In this document: positions 8,671-17,102 of the stretch, one piece after another
Layout of the letters: each line of letters starts with the position of its first letter
Position numbering within the stretch: position 1 is the stretch's first letter
Assembly (NCBI GenBank): GCA_020073375.1
Contig: JAIQFG010000026.1
Coordinates: forward strand, 1-64,000
DNA: 64,000 nt
Origin: Terriglobia bacterium
Lineage (GTDB): Bacteria > Acidobacteriota > Terriglobia > Acidiferrales > UBA7541
Reading direction: 5' to 3'
The notes under the pieces: generated by a model
Told to the model about the DNA's origin: nothing
Database searches by the model: none
What the model saw: the letters and a program-made list of their open reading frames with translations, nothing else
Position numbers and translations under genes: made by a program

Positions 8671-10356
8671 ATGGACAAAGTTCTGGAACAGATTCGCGCG
8701 TTTCTGCGCGGGTTGACCCTCAGCCAGCGATTCTTACTGGGTGGCAGCGTCGTATTAGTGGCGCTGGTGATCTGGCTGTTTGTCCACCTGTTTGGCGCAG
8801 TGGATTTCAGAAATCTCTATACCGGACTGGATCCGACCGACGCCCAGAAAATCGTGCAGCGGCTCTCGGTCGAGAATATTCCCTACCAGATTTCCAGCGA
8901 CGGCACTTCCATCGACGTTCCCGCCGACCGCCTCGACCGTGTGCGCATCGAGATGGCTTCGGACAATCTTCCGCACACCGGCCGTATGGGATTCGAGCTG
9001 TTCGACAAGCCGAACTGGTCGTCGAGCGATTTTTCCGAGCGCGTGAACTACCAGCGCGCGCTGGAGGGAGAACTTGAACGCACCATCGAAACGATGGACA
9101 CGGTGGAGTCCGCGCGGGTGCACCTGGTATTGCCGCGCGAATCGCTGTTTACCGACCAGGACCGCCCGGCAAAAGCCGCCGTGGTCGTGAAGCTGCGCAC
9201 GCGGCGCATGGCGGACGAAACGGTCAATGCCATCTCCAATCTGGTCGCCAGCGCCTGGGAAAATCTATCTCCCGACGACGTCACCATCGTCAGCGCCGAC
9301 GGCCGCGTGCCATTGACTGCCGGAAATGGAAGTTCCGCGCCGGGCCGACGCGGCATGCCCGATCTGGAAACGACCATTGCCGAACGCATCGTCGATACCC
9401 TCGCCCCTGTAGTGGGCGCTGAGCACATCAAATCCAGCGTCACCATTGAATACAATCCCAATTCCGGCGAAACCACGCAGGAAATCTACGATCCCAATGC
9501 CAGCGCCGTGCTGACTTCGCAAACGTCCGAGGATCAAACCAGCAGCGCCGCGGCCTCCGGAATTCCGGGCACTCCCAGCAACGTTCCAGCGGGCCAGCCG
9601 GCGCCTGCTCCGGGCCAAGTCGCTCCGGCCCAGGCCGCTCCGGCCGCGGCCGCCGCCGCCGCGAAGCCGGACTCCGAGACACAGGGCATGAGGAGCGATA
9701 GCAAGACGTTTGCCGTGAGCCGGACCACGCACCACACACTGGAGCCGGCCGGACAGGTGAAGCATCTGGCCGCGGCCGTACTCATAGACGACGTTGTGGA
9801 ATCGACCACTACGGCTGGAAAAACGGCCGAGAAGCGCAGGAAACGCACCCCGGAAGAAATGAAGCAGCTCGATGACCTGGTCCGCGCGGCGATCGGGTTC
9901 AACGCGCAGCGTGGCGACGAGCTTTCCATCCAGAATGTTTCCTTCCAGGAAACGCCCGTCGAAGTTCTACCCGCGCCCACGGCCGTTCAGCGGACCTTGC
10001 GCATCCTCGAACCGTGGACCTGGCTGCTGCGTTACGCCGGCCTGGCCGCGCTCTTCGTGGTGATCTACATGTTCATTCTCCGCCCGGTGAAGAAACAGGT
10101 GCTGGCAACGATTCGGGCGCTGCCGGAATCCGGCAAGCAGGCGGCGCTGCCGGCGGTCGCCGCGGGCAAGGAGCAGGGCAGGCTAATGACCCAGGCAGAG
10201 GTGGAAGCCGACCTGCAGAATGAACTGCAAAACGCCAATTCGGAAATCACGCGCACGGTGCTGCTCAAGAGGCACCTGGTGGAGAAGGTGAAGAAGGAGC
10301 CGGTGGGCGCGACCCGGCTGGTGCAGAACTGGGTTCGGCAAGGTCCTCCGGAGTAA
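8671..10356 (+). CDS. fliF: Flagellar MS-ring protein FliF
   Basis: FliF forms the inner-membrane MS ring. The 561-residue product has a first membrane helix (about 22-42) and ring-building domains including VESARVHLVLPRESLF. An Ala/Pro-rich periplasmic linker (about 285-335) precedes a second membrane helix (about 450-472, ending FILRPVKK). The cytoplasmic C-terminus contacts FliG (ending LVQNWV). Length is typical. The ATG lies two bases before fliG's neighbourhood logic: its stop is followed by the fliG ATG after two bases. Confidence 0.95.
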   Translation: MDKVLEQIRAFLRGLTLSQRFLLGGSVVLVALVIWLFVHLFGAVDFRNLYTGLDPTDAQKIVQRLSVENIPYQISSDGTSIDVPADRLDRVRIEMASDNLPHTGRMGFELFDKPNWSSSDFSERVNYQRALEGELERTIETMDTVESARVHLVLPRESLFTDQDRPAKAAVVVKLRTRRMADETVNAISNLVASAWENLSPDDVTIVSADGRVPLTAGNGSSAPGRRGMPDLETTIAERIVDTLAPVVGAEHIKSSVTIEYNPNSGETTQEIYDPNASAVLTSQTSEDQTSSAAASGIPGTPSNVPAGQPAPAPGQVAPAQAAPAAAAAAAKPDSETQGMRSDSKTFAVSRTTHHTLEPAGQVKHLAAAVLIDDVVESTTTAGKTAEKRRKRTPEEMKQLDDLVRAAIGFNAQRGDELSIQNVSFQETPVEVLPAPTAVQRTLRILEPWTWLLRYAGLAALFVVIYMFILRPVKKQVLATIRALPESGKQAALPAVAAGKEQGRLMTQAEVEADLQNELQNANSEITRTVLLKRHLVEKVKKEPVGATRLVQNWVRQGPPE

Positions 10357-10358
10357 CG

Positions 10359-11378
10359 ATGGAAACCGACATCAAAACCCTGAGCGGCATGCGCAAGGCG
10401 GCCATTCTTCTGGTGGTGCTGGGCGACGAAGCCGCCAGCGCGGTATACAAGAATCTTCCGGAGGAGGATCTGCGGATCCTGACCGAGGAAATTACCGAGC
10501 TGGATTTCATCTCGCCGGAACTTGCCGCCAACGTGCTGCAGGAATATCACCAGCTGACTCTGACTCAAGAATATCTTGCGCAAGGGGGGCCGGCGTACGC
10601 CACGCAATTGTTGATGAAATCGTTTGGCGAGGCAGGCGCAAAATCACTGCTGGATCAGGTGATGAAGGCCCAGGAGGATGCCTCGCGCAACCTGGTGACA
10701 CTGCAGAAAGCGGATCCCCAGCAGCTGGCGAAATTCATTCAAAGCGAGCACCCGCAAACCATCGCCCTGGTCCTGGCGCACATGAGCGGCAAGGCCGCGT
10801 CGGCGATCCTGGGGCTGCTGCCGGAGAAGCTCCGCGGCCAGGCAGTCGTGCGCATGGCGCAGATGCAGCAATTCTCACCCGAAATGGTGCAGAAGATCTC
10901 CCTGATCCTGAGCAAAAAAATGATGTCGCTCGGCGACCAGAGCCGCCGCGGATTCGGCGGCGCCAAAGCCGTGGCCGACCTGCTCAACGTGGTCGAATCG
11001 ACTCTCAGCAACACCATCCTGGAGGCGGTGGAACTGGAAAATCCGCAGCTGGCGCTTTCCATCCGAAATTTCATGTTTACGTTCCAGGATTTTCTGGAAG
11101 TTTCCGAAGTGAGCCTTCGCGAACTGCTGGGGCAGCTGGACAAGAAAGTGTTGGCGACGGCCCTGAAAGGCGCTTCGGACGAACTGAAGGACCATTTCTT
11201 CCGATGTATGTCCTCGCGCGCCGCGGAAATGCTCAAGGAGGACATGGAAGCCATGGGGCCGACCAGGTCCCGCGAAGTCAGCCAGGCGCAGCTCGACGTC
11301 ATCACCCAGGCGCGCAAGCTGGAATCGCAGGGGAAGCTGACTCTGAAGAACGAAACGGAGGACGCCCTTGTCGTCTAA
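10359..11378 (+). CDS. fliG: Flagellar motor switch protein FliG
   Basis: The 339-residue protein is of full FliG length. The N-terminal FliF-binding domain begins MRKAAILLVVLGDEAAS. The middle domain has the EHPQTIALVLAHM motif that contacts FliM. The C-terminal domain holds the charged torque helix (about 275-310, with DELKDHFFRCMSSRAAEML), whose charges would face Arg90 and Glu98 of MotA. The gene begins two bases after fliF and overlaps fliH by 11 bases. Confidence 0.96.
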   Translation: METDIKTLSGMRKAAILLVVLGDEAASAVYKNLPEEDLRILTEEITELDFISPELAANVLQEYHQLTLTQEYLAQGGPAYATQLLMKSFGEAGAKSLLDQVMKAQEDASRNLVTLQKADPQQLAKFIQSEHPQTIALVLAHMSGKAASAILGLLPEKLRGQAVVRMAQMQQFSPEMVQKISLILSKKMMSLGDQSRRGFGGAKAVADLLNVVESTLSNTILEAVELENPQLALSIRNFMFTFQDFLEVSEVSLRELLGQLDKKVLATALKGASDELKDHFFRCMSSRAAEMLKEDMEAMGPTRSREVSQAQLDVITQARKLESQGKLTLKNETEDALVV

Positions 11379-12036
11379 ACCATCGAGCCCGCGCGGCGCC
11401 GTCGGCGCCGAGGAATTTACCTACCCTCCCGCGCCTTCCGGCAAGGTCGTGGACGCCGGCGCGGCCGCGCTGAAATGGAACGCGCGGGGGAACTCATCCG
11501 CGCAGGCCGAAGCGGAGGCCACCGCGAAACGCGAGCAGCAGGCCTGGAGCAAGGGAGTGGAAGCCGGGAAGGCCGAAGTGCGAGCGGAGTTCGAGCAGCG
11601 CGCCGCCAAACAGCGCGAGGAAATCGCGCGCGCCCTGCTCGATTTCCTCGCCGAACGCGAATCCTATTTTCACAGGGTCGAGGAGCAGGTCGTGCGCCTC
11701 ACGCTGGCCATCGCCCGCAAAATCCTCAATCGCGAATCGCAAGTCGATCCGTTGCTGCTCACCGGCGTGCTGCGCGTGGCCCTGGAAAAGGTCGGATCCA
11801 ACACCAGCACCCGCCTGCGCGCCAATCCCGCCGACATCAAAGTCTGGCGCGAATATTTCGCGCAGGCCCGCGAACATTTTCCGGTGCCCGAGCTGATAGG
11901 CGATCCGGAACTCGAGCCCAGCCGCTGCATTCTGGAAACGGAAATCGGCACCACCGAAATCGGGCTGGATACCCAGCTCAAGGAAATCGAGCAAGGGTTT
12001 CTGGACCTGCTGGCGCAGAGGCCGGGCGCGCGCTGA
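11368..12036 (+). CDS. fliH: Flagellar export apparatus ATPase regulator FliH
   Basis: FliH binds and restrains the export ATPase FliI. The 222-residue product has a Gln/Glu/Ala-rich central helix (about 45-95) and a conserved C-terminal domain (about 95-220) containing VVRLTLAIARKIL and CILETEIGTTEIGLDTQL, typical of FliH/YscL. The start is the TTG at 11368, inside the end of fliG and preceded by GGAG. Its stop overlaps the fliI ATG (TGATG), indicating translational coupling. Confidence 0.9.
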   Translation: MSSKPSSPRGAVGAEEFTYPPAPSGKVVDAGAAALKWNARGNSSAQAEAEATAKREQQAWSKGVEAGKAEVRAEFEQRAAKQREEIARALLDFLAERESYFHRVEEQVVRLTLAIARKILNRESQVDPLLLTGVLRVALEKVGSNTSTRLRANPADIKVWREYFAQAREHFPVPELIGDPELEPSRCILETEIGTTEIGLDTQLKEIEQGFLDLLAQRPGAR

Positions 12037-13349
12037 TGTCTTCCCGGGAATTATTGGAGGCATACTTCAAGCGCCTCGACGAATTTTCCTCGCTGCGCTG
12101 GGTAGGACGCGTGACCAAATCGGTGGGCCAGATTATCGAGTCGGAAGGGCCTTACGGCTCGGTGGGCGAAGGCTGCGGCATCCTGACCGCCGACGGTAAA
12201 ACCTACGCCGGCGAAATCGTCGGATTTCGAGGGCGCACCGTGCTTTCCATGCCGCTGGAGCGCCCTTCGGGAATCCGCTTCGGCGATCAGATCGTCAGCC
12301 GCGGGACGCGCCCTTCCATCCTGGTGGGCCCCGGACTTCTGGGGCGCGTGATCGACGGCGCTGGAAAACCGTTGGACGACAAGGGCGCGTACCGTGCGCG
12401 GGAAAACTGGCCGCTCAATTCTGAAGCGCCGCTTCCCCTGGCGCGCACGCCGATTCATGATCCCATCGGATGCGGAATTCGCGCCATCGACGGATTCATC
12501 ACCTGCGGACGCGGCCAGCGCGTGGGCATTTTCGGCGGCAGCGGTGTCGGCAAAAGCACGCTGCTGGGAATGATGGCCCGCGGCACGTCCGCCGATCTCA
12601 CGGTGCTGGCGCTGGTCGGGGAACGCGGCAGGGAAGTGCGCGATTTTCTGGAAGACGCTTTGGGAGAGGACGGATTGCGGAGGTCGGTCCTGATTGTTTC
12701 CACTTCGGATCAATCTCCGCTTTTGCGCATTCGCGCGGCGCTCACGGCCACGGCCGTTGCCGAATATTTCTGCAATCTGGGCAAGCACGTTCTGCTGGTG
12801 GTGGATTCGCTGACGCGCTTCGCCATGGCGCAGCGCGAAATCGGCCTTGCCGCGGGCGAGCCTCCCACGGCCAAGGGCTACACGCCGTCCGTATTTTCTC
12901 TTCTGGCGCGCCTGATCGAGCGCGCCGGACATTTCGGCGCGGGCAGCATCACCGCGTTCTATACCGTCCTGATGGAAGGGGACGATCAGCAGGATCCGCT
13001 GGTCGATGCCGTGCGCGCCCTGCTGGACGGGCACGTGGTTCTGGACCGCAAACTCGCCATCCAGGGGCATTACCCGCCTATTTCCGTCCTCGACAGCCTG
13101 AGCCGGTTGATGCCGGCCGTCGCTTCACCGGAGCACCTCGCCAAGGCGCGGCGCATCCGTCAATTTCTGGCTTCCTACGCGGCCTCGGAGGATTTGATTC
13201 GCGTCGGGGCCTATGAAAAAGGCGCGGACGCAATGCTCGACCAGGCCATGGCCGCGCTGCCCGCGGTGAGGGAATATCTGCAGCAGGATCGCGGCGCGCG
13301 CGCGCCCCTCGAGGAAAATATCAAGGCCATGCTTGCAATGCCGGGATAA
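12036..13349 (+). CDS. fliI: Flagellum-specific ATPase FliI
   Basis: FliI is the hexameric ATPase of flagellar type III export. The 437-residue protein has Walker A GGSGVGKST (167-175), Walker B HVLLVVDSLTR and the motif with MAQREIGLAAGEPP that is conserved in FliI/F1-beta relatives. I chose the ATG at 12036, which overlaps the fliH stop. The same frame stays open far upstream, but that extension is only an antisense-free shadow of fliH. A 107-base gap separates it from fliJ. Confidence 0.95.
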   Translation: MSSRELLEAYFKRLDEFSSLRWVGRVTKSVGQIIESEGPYGSVGEGCGILTADGKTYAGEIVGFRGRTVLSMPLERPSGIRFGDQIVSRGTRPSILVGPGLLGRVIDGAGKPLDDKGAYRARENWPLNSEAPLPLARTPIHDPIGCGIRAIDGFITCGRGQRVGIFGGSGVGKSTLLGMMARGTSADLTVLALVGERGREVRDFLEDALGEDGLRRSVLIVSTSDQSPLLRIRAALTATAVAEYFCNLGKHVLLVVDSLTRFAMAQREIGLAAGEPPTAKGYTPSVFSLLARLIERAGHFGAGSITAFYTVLMEGDDQQDPLVDAVRALLDGHVVLDRKLAIQGHYPPISVLDSLSRLMPAVASPEHLAKARRIRQFLASYAASEDLIRVGAYEKGADAMLDQAMAALPAVREYLQQDRGARAPLEENIKAMLAMPG

Positions 13350-13456
13350 TTTGCGCGCGGAGTTATTCTTGGAGCGCGGGCATTGCGGCGGCATGGCTCG
13401 TTTTCCGCCAACGAAATGAGGGACCTTGGCGACAATCAGCGAGCCGTGAAGAAATT

Positions 13457-13909
13457 ATGCCCTATCATTTTCCACTCGAAGCGGTTTTACGATTGCGGCG
13501 CAGCCAGGAACGCATGGGGCGGCTCAGGCTAGAAGCCATTCTCTCGGAGCTTGCGCGCACGCGCGCCATGTTCGATCAGGTGAATCGGAATTTTCTGGAA
13601 TCGCGCCGCCGCTTCCAGCAGGACCTCGGGGAAACTCTGTCCGGATCAGAACTGCAGTTTGAAGCCCTGCGCGGAACCGGCGTGGAATCCACACGGCTTT
13701 CCCTGCGCACGCGCCTCGAGGAACTGAACCGGCACCGCGCCGCCCAGATGCAGCAATTCCTGAGCGCCCGCCAAAGACGTGAAATCCTGGAAAATTTGCG
13801 GCATCGCAAACTCGATTTGTACCGTTTGGAACAATCCCGCCGCGATCAGCAGGAACTCGACGATCTGTTCCTCATGCGATCGGGGATTCCGTCCGATGAA
13901 GAGGAATAA
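13457..13909 (+). CDS. fliJ: Flagellar export chaperone FliJ
   Basis: FliJ is a coiled-coil stalk protein that links FliI to the FlhA gate. The 150-residue product starts with the typical FHLEAVLRLR-like motif (here FPLEAVLRLRRSQE). It is predicted to be almost entirely helical, with heptads through residues 10-145 and high Arg/Glu content. The position after fliI is canonical. The ATG lies at 13457, with only a weak ribosome site (GAAGAAA). Confidence 0.88.
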   Translation: MPYHFPLEAVLRLRRSQERMGRLRLEAILSELARTRAMFDQVNRNFLESRRRFQQDLGETLSGSELQFEALRGTGVESTRLSLRTRLEELNRHRAAQMQQFLSARQRREILENLRHRKLDLYRLEQSRRDQQELDDLFLMRSGIPSDEEE

Positions 13910-14139
13910 GAACGGGGCGCCGCCAGATCCCGCAAGGAGAAACTTGCCGGGCCATTGGGCAAGTATTGCCTGTGCGGTTGGCGCCGGCAACGCCAGTGGC
14001 TTTTCCATGCGCCGGTGGAATCCCTTATCGCCTTTGAATTCTTGATTTTTCCCCGCATCCCGCGTTTGACTTTCTCACCCCCGGCCATGGCGGCTTGCTT
14101 GCATTGTCTTTCGCGGGAATCGCTTCTTGCGAATTCACG

Positions 14140-16455
14140 ATGCAGGCAACGAACATATCGAATGTCTTGACGGGCAGTGCGCCGGTAGCCGCTGGATTGA
14201 CCGCCGGTCCCTCCACGGCGCAGGCGACTTCCATGTTCGCCTTATTGTTTCAGGACATTGTGAAGACATTCGATCCGAATTCAAGTGTGCCGCCGGCAGG
14301 AAAGCAGCAGGATTCGGCTCGCCCAATCGATGATCCGAAAACAATTTCCTCTGCCGCTTCGGCGCTGTCGATGGCGTCTGAAGCAATTCTGTTTGCGCCG
14401 CCCGTTCCGGCGCTAGCAATTCCTGTTTCACCCTCACCCTCAATTCAAGGCGACAACGCCGCGCAGCAACCCGTTTCTTCCAGGGATCAGGTCTTCCCGC
14501 AAGCGCCGGCAAACGCGGCATCCGCAACTCATGCGATTTCTACGACCCCGGTACCGCCCGCCTCTGCCGCAACAATTCAAGAGAATGCTTTTCCGCTGCT
14601 CCCACAAGCGCTCAACCGCACTGCAAGCGGACCCTATCAGAACAATCTTCCAGCACCTGTTCCACCTGTCCCCGTCGCAACAACTCGAAGCAATGCAGTT
14701 CCTTCTGGTCAACCCAAGTTACCGGGTGTACCGCACACGGTCCCGGATCAGCCCTTACCTGCTGCGCATGATTTGCCGCCTTCCCCGGCGGCCACGGACG
14801 CGGGAAATCCTCCTTTGCAGATCGTGCAGATGCCTGCTGTTTTACCCGCGCAAGTGCTGCAAATAAGCGTCGCCGCGGAAAACACGCACATCCCCCCGGT
14901 CGCGGACAGCAACTCGGCGCCGATTCAGCCCACTCAACCCAAGGTTCCATCCGCGACTGTTCCAAATCGCCTGCCGGAATCCACGCCGCTCGCCGACAGC
15001 AACAGAGCGCCGATTCCTGCGTCTCAACCCAAAGCTCCGCCGGCGGCCGTTCCAAATCGCGCTCCGGAATCCACGCCCGTCGCGAATCCCGGGATTCCGA
15101 CGCTGCGGCACATCGCGATGCTGTACACGAACGCCTTTGCGAATCCGCTCCCTGCGGCGATTTTTCCCGCTGAAGCGCCGAACATTCCGAACGCAAATCA
15201 GAAATCAGCTGCCGCCCCGATTGCGAATACAAATGGATTTGCAGCCTCCGGTCCTCAGCCTGACGTTTCGCCAATTCCGATTCCCCAACAGACGGCGACG
15301 ACCGCACAGCCTGCGTCCGTGACGGATAACGCGGATAACAATGTCCGGATGCCCACGGAGAATTTGAATTCCATTTCCGATGCGATCCGCAACGCGTTTC
15401 CGCTGCCGGTTACTTTGGGGGACTCTCCGCGCCCCGCCTCTGAAAAGCAGAAATCCTCGACCGCCGCGCCGGCTGCCCAATTCGGAAGTTCAACTCAGCT
15501 CGCTGCGCAAAATGTCGCCACAGTTGTGGCACCCGCTCCCGCGGCGTTCCTGTCGTTGCTCCCGGATATGACCGGCGCCGCGCAACTTGCAAGCACACCC
15601 ACGCAATCGAACCCGGCATCGATTCCTTCTCCGGTTCCCGGACCGCAATTCCAGGGCAGTCAACGCCCGCCGAAAGCAATTCATGGCAATGTTCCGGCAG
15701 GCAATGGAAATTTTGCAAGACTGGAGGGCCTGCCGAAAACCGCCATGGAAGCCAGCGGAATCTCCATGCCAGAGGCGGGCTCCGTTCCAGCAGCGGCGGT
15801 TTCAACCACACCGGCCCCCAGCCCGGCAGCCATTAACGATCCTGCATCCGGGGCCGCATTTTCCATCGTGCAGTCGATAGCGCCGGTCAAGGTGGCAATG
15901 GCAGCGGCGAAACCGGCGACCGTTGTGGCGCCAGTTCCGACGTTGCACGAGAGCATTTCCTCGAACGCGTCAATTCAGGCTGAGCCATCCGGTGATGCAG
16001 CGCCGAATTCCAAGCCGCAAGGAAAGGGCGCTTCCAATGGCTCGACCGGCAACGAGGCTGGCGCGAAGCCGGACCGCAATCCGCCTGCCTCAGGCGCGGC
16101 GCAGGACACACGGACATTCACGTCATCGATCGATGCGGCGGCCGCAAGCCCTCACGCCGGAGCGATTCCAACTGTCGACACGGCGGCCGCGGGCGCAGCG
16201 GCGCACGATTCCTCAACGACGCGTCCGCCTTCGACCGATGCCGGGTCCAGCGCAAACAGCGGGCCCTCGCTGCGCCAGGCGCTGACCGCGCCCGCCGCCG
16301 ACGGAACGATGTCGGTCGTTAGCGCGACGCGCACGCTGGGCCATTCCGGCGGGACCGAAGTCCGCATTGAACTGCAATCCGACTCGCTTGGCAGCGTCGA
16401 ATTGCGCGCGCATGTTTCCGGAAATCAAATCGGGGCGCGCTGCACAGCGCGCTGA
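14140..16455 (+). CDS. fliK: Flagellar hook-length control protein FliK, 3' end disrupted
   Basis: This 771-residue, Ala/Pro/Thr/Ser-rich, low-complexity protein occupies the fliK position. Near its end it shows the start of the FliK C-terminal switch domain (GGTEVRIELQ, then LGSVELRAHVSGNQ), but the frame stops soon after at 16453-16455. The continuation of the domain lies in another frame (see 16440-16676). The ATG at 14140 is preferred to an upstream TTG (14095); neither has a clear ribosome site. Two near-identical 75-base stretches at about 14906-15080 encode repeated ESTPLADSNRAPIP-like units. FliK stops hook growth and switches export specificity, so loss of its C-terminus should matter. 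Confidence 0.8.
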   Translation: MQATNISNVLTGSAPVAAGLTAGPSTAQATSMFALLFQDIVKTFDPNSSVPPAGKQQDSARPIDDPKTISSAASALSMASEAILFAPPVPALAIPVSPSPSIQGDNAAQQPVSSRDQVFPQAPANAASATHAISTTPVPPASAATIQENAFPLLPQALNRTASGPYQNNLPAPVPPVPVATTRSNAVPSGQPKLPGVPHTVPDQPLPAAHDLPPSPAATDAGNPPLQIVQMPAVLPAQVLQISVAAENTHIPPVADSNSAPIQPTQPKVPSATVPNRLPESTPLADSNRAPIPASQPKAPPAAVPNRAPESTPVANPGIPTLRHIAMLYTNAFANPLPAAIFPAEAPNIPNANQKSAAAPIANTNGFAASGPQPDVSPIPIPQQTATTAQPASVTDNADNNVRMPTENLNSISDAIRNAFPLPVTLGDSPRPASEKQKSSTAAPAAQFGSSTQLAAQNVATVVAPAPAAFLSLLPDMTGAAQLASTPTQSNPASIPSPVPGPQFQGSQRPPKAIHGNVPAGNGNFARLEGLPKTAMEASGISMPEAGSVPAAAVSTTPAPSPAAINDPASGAAFSIVQSIAPVKVAMAAAKPATVVAPVPTLHESISSNASIQAEPSGDAAPNSKPQGKGASNGSTGNEAGAKPDRNPPASGAAQDTRTFTSSIDAAAASPHAGAIPTVDTAAAGAAAHDSSTTRPPSTDAGSSANSGPSLRQALTAPAADGTMSVVSATRTLGHSGGTEVRIELQSDSLGSVELRAHVSGNQIGARCTAR

Positions 16456-16676
16456 TCGAGAAAAACATTCGCATGGATAGCCTGGTGGTTTCCCAGGGAG
16501 CGCACGCCTCAATGGGCGGCGGCGCGGGATCGGACGCCGGCCAGAAGGATTTTACGCCGTTCCACGCGAAGTCCGCGTTTGCCGGGCGCGGGGAATCTCC
16601 TTTTGCGGTTCCCGAAGCGCCGCGGGAGTGGACAGGCTCGGGCGATCCCGGCGCACGGCTCAGTGTTCTTGCGTAG
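16440..16676 (+). pseudogene. fliK: Out-of-frame C-terminal remnant of FliK
   Basis: Reading the frame that starts at 16440 gives ALHSALIEKNIRMDSLVVSQ followed by a Gly-rich tail that ends at 16676. This matches the closing helix and strand of the FliK C-terminal domain, so it belongs to the gene upstream. Compared with Salmonella FliK from memory, about 18 residues are missing between the two parts. The simplest reading is a deletion of roughly 50-60 bases not divisible by three, possibly between the GCGCGCTG copies at the junction (about 16434-16455). An assembly error would look the same. Confidence 0.7.
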
Positions 16677-16726
16677 TTGATTCGAAAAGTTCATTCGAGA
16701 AGTTCATTCGTGCAGTTGATTCGATT
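16675..16726. repeat. Four tandem copies of a 13-base repeat
   Basis: Units start at 16675, 16688, 16701 and 16714. Each begins AGTTSATTCG (S = G, C, C, G) and ends with three variable bases. The array begins inside the stop of the fliK remnant and ends just before the flgD ribosome site (GGGAGGAAG). Such arrays can change length by slippage and could alter flgD leader length. Confidence 0.8.
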
Positions 16727-16745
16727 GGAAGGGAGGAAGTCAGAC

Positions 16746-17093
16746 ATGCAAATAAACCATTTGGGTTCGGTCATCGCGGATGCCGCGGCAGAAGCGGGCG
16801 CATCCAAGGCGGCTGGGGCGGCCGGGACAGCTAGTTCGTCCGAGTCCAACAACAGCATCGCGAATCCGAATTTGTTCATCACCCTGCTGACCGCGCAGCT
16901 CAAGGCGCAGGATCCGCTGAGCCCCATGAGCCCGCAGGACATGGTGAATCAGCTGACCCAGGTCAGTTCCTTGCAGCAGTTGATCAGCATCAACCAGACC
17001 CTGCAGAACCTTTCCACCAGCAGCACGCCCGTAAGCACGACGCCCAATGCTTCAGCAGCAGCGCAATCCAATCCAGCAGGCAGCACCAACTAG
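16746..17093 (+). CDS. flgD: Flagellar hook capping protein FlgD (short form)
   Basis: FlgD caps the growing hook and is needed for FlgE assembly. The 115-residue product has the conserved N-terminal signature NPNLFITLLTAQLKAQDPLSPM (here in residues about 37-58, quoted in part) and MVNQLTQVSSLQQL. It lacks the C-terminal FlgD Ig-like/tudor domains found in the 230-residue enteric form. The ATG at 16746 has an excellent GGGAGGAAG site. A longer in-frame start at 16677 would translate the tandem repeat and is less likely. Confidence 0.9.
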   Translation: MQINHLGSVIADAAAEAGASKAAGAAGTASSSESNNSIANPNLFITLLTAQLKAQDPLSPMSPQDMVNQLTQVSSLQQLISINQTLQNLSTSSTPVSTTPNASAAAQSNPAGSTN

Positions 17094-17102
17094 GAGAAAA
17101 CA

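Noticed and set aside
11475-12035. N-terminal extension of FliI in the same open frame
   Set aside because: It lies over fliH in another frame and has the Arg/Gly/Ala-rich look of a shadow frame; fliI starts at 12036.
13953-13970. TGGGCAAGTATTGCC as a sigma-54 promoter before fliK
   Set aside because: GG and GC are only nine bases apart, one short of the strict spacing.
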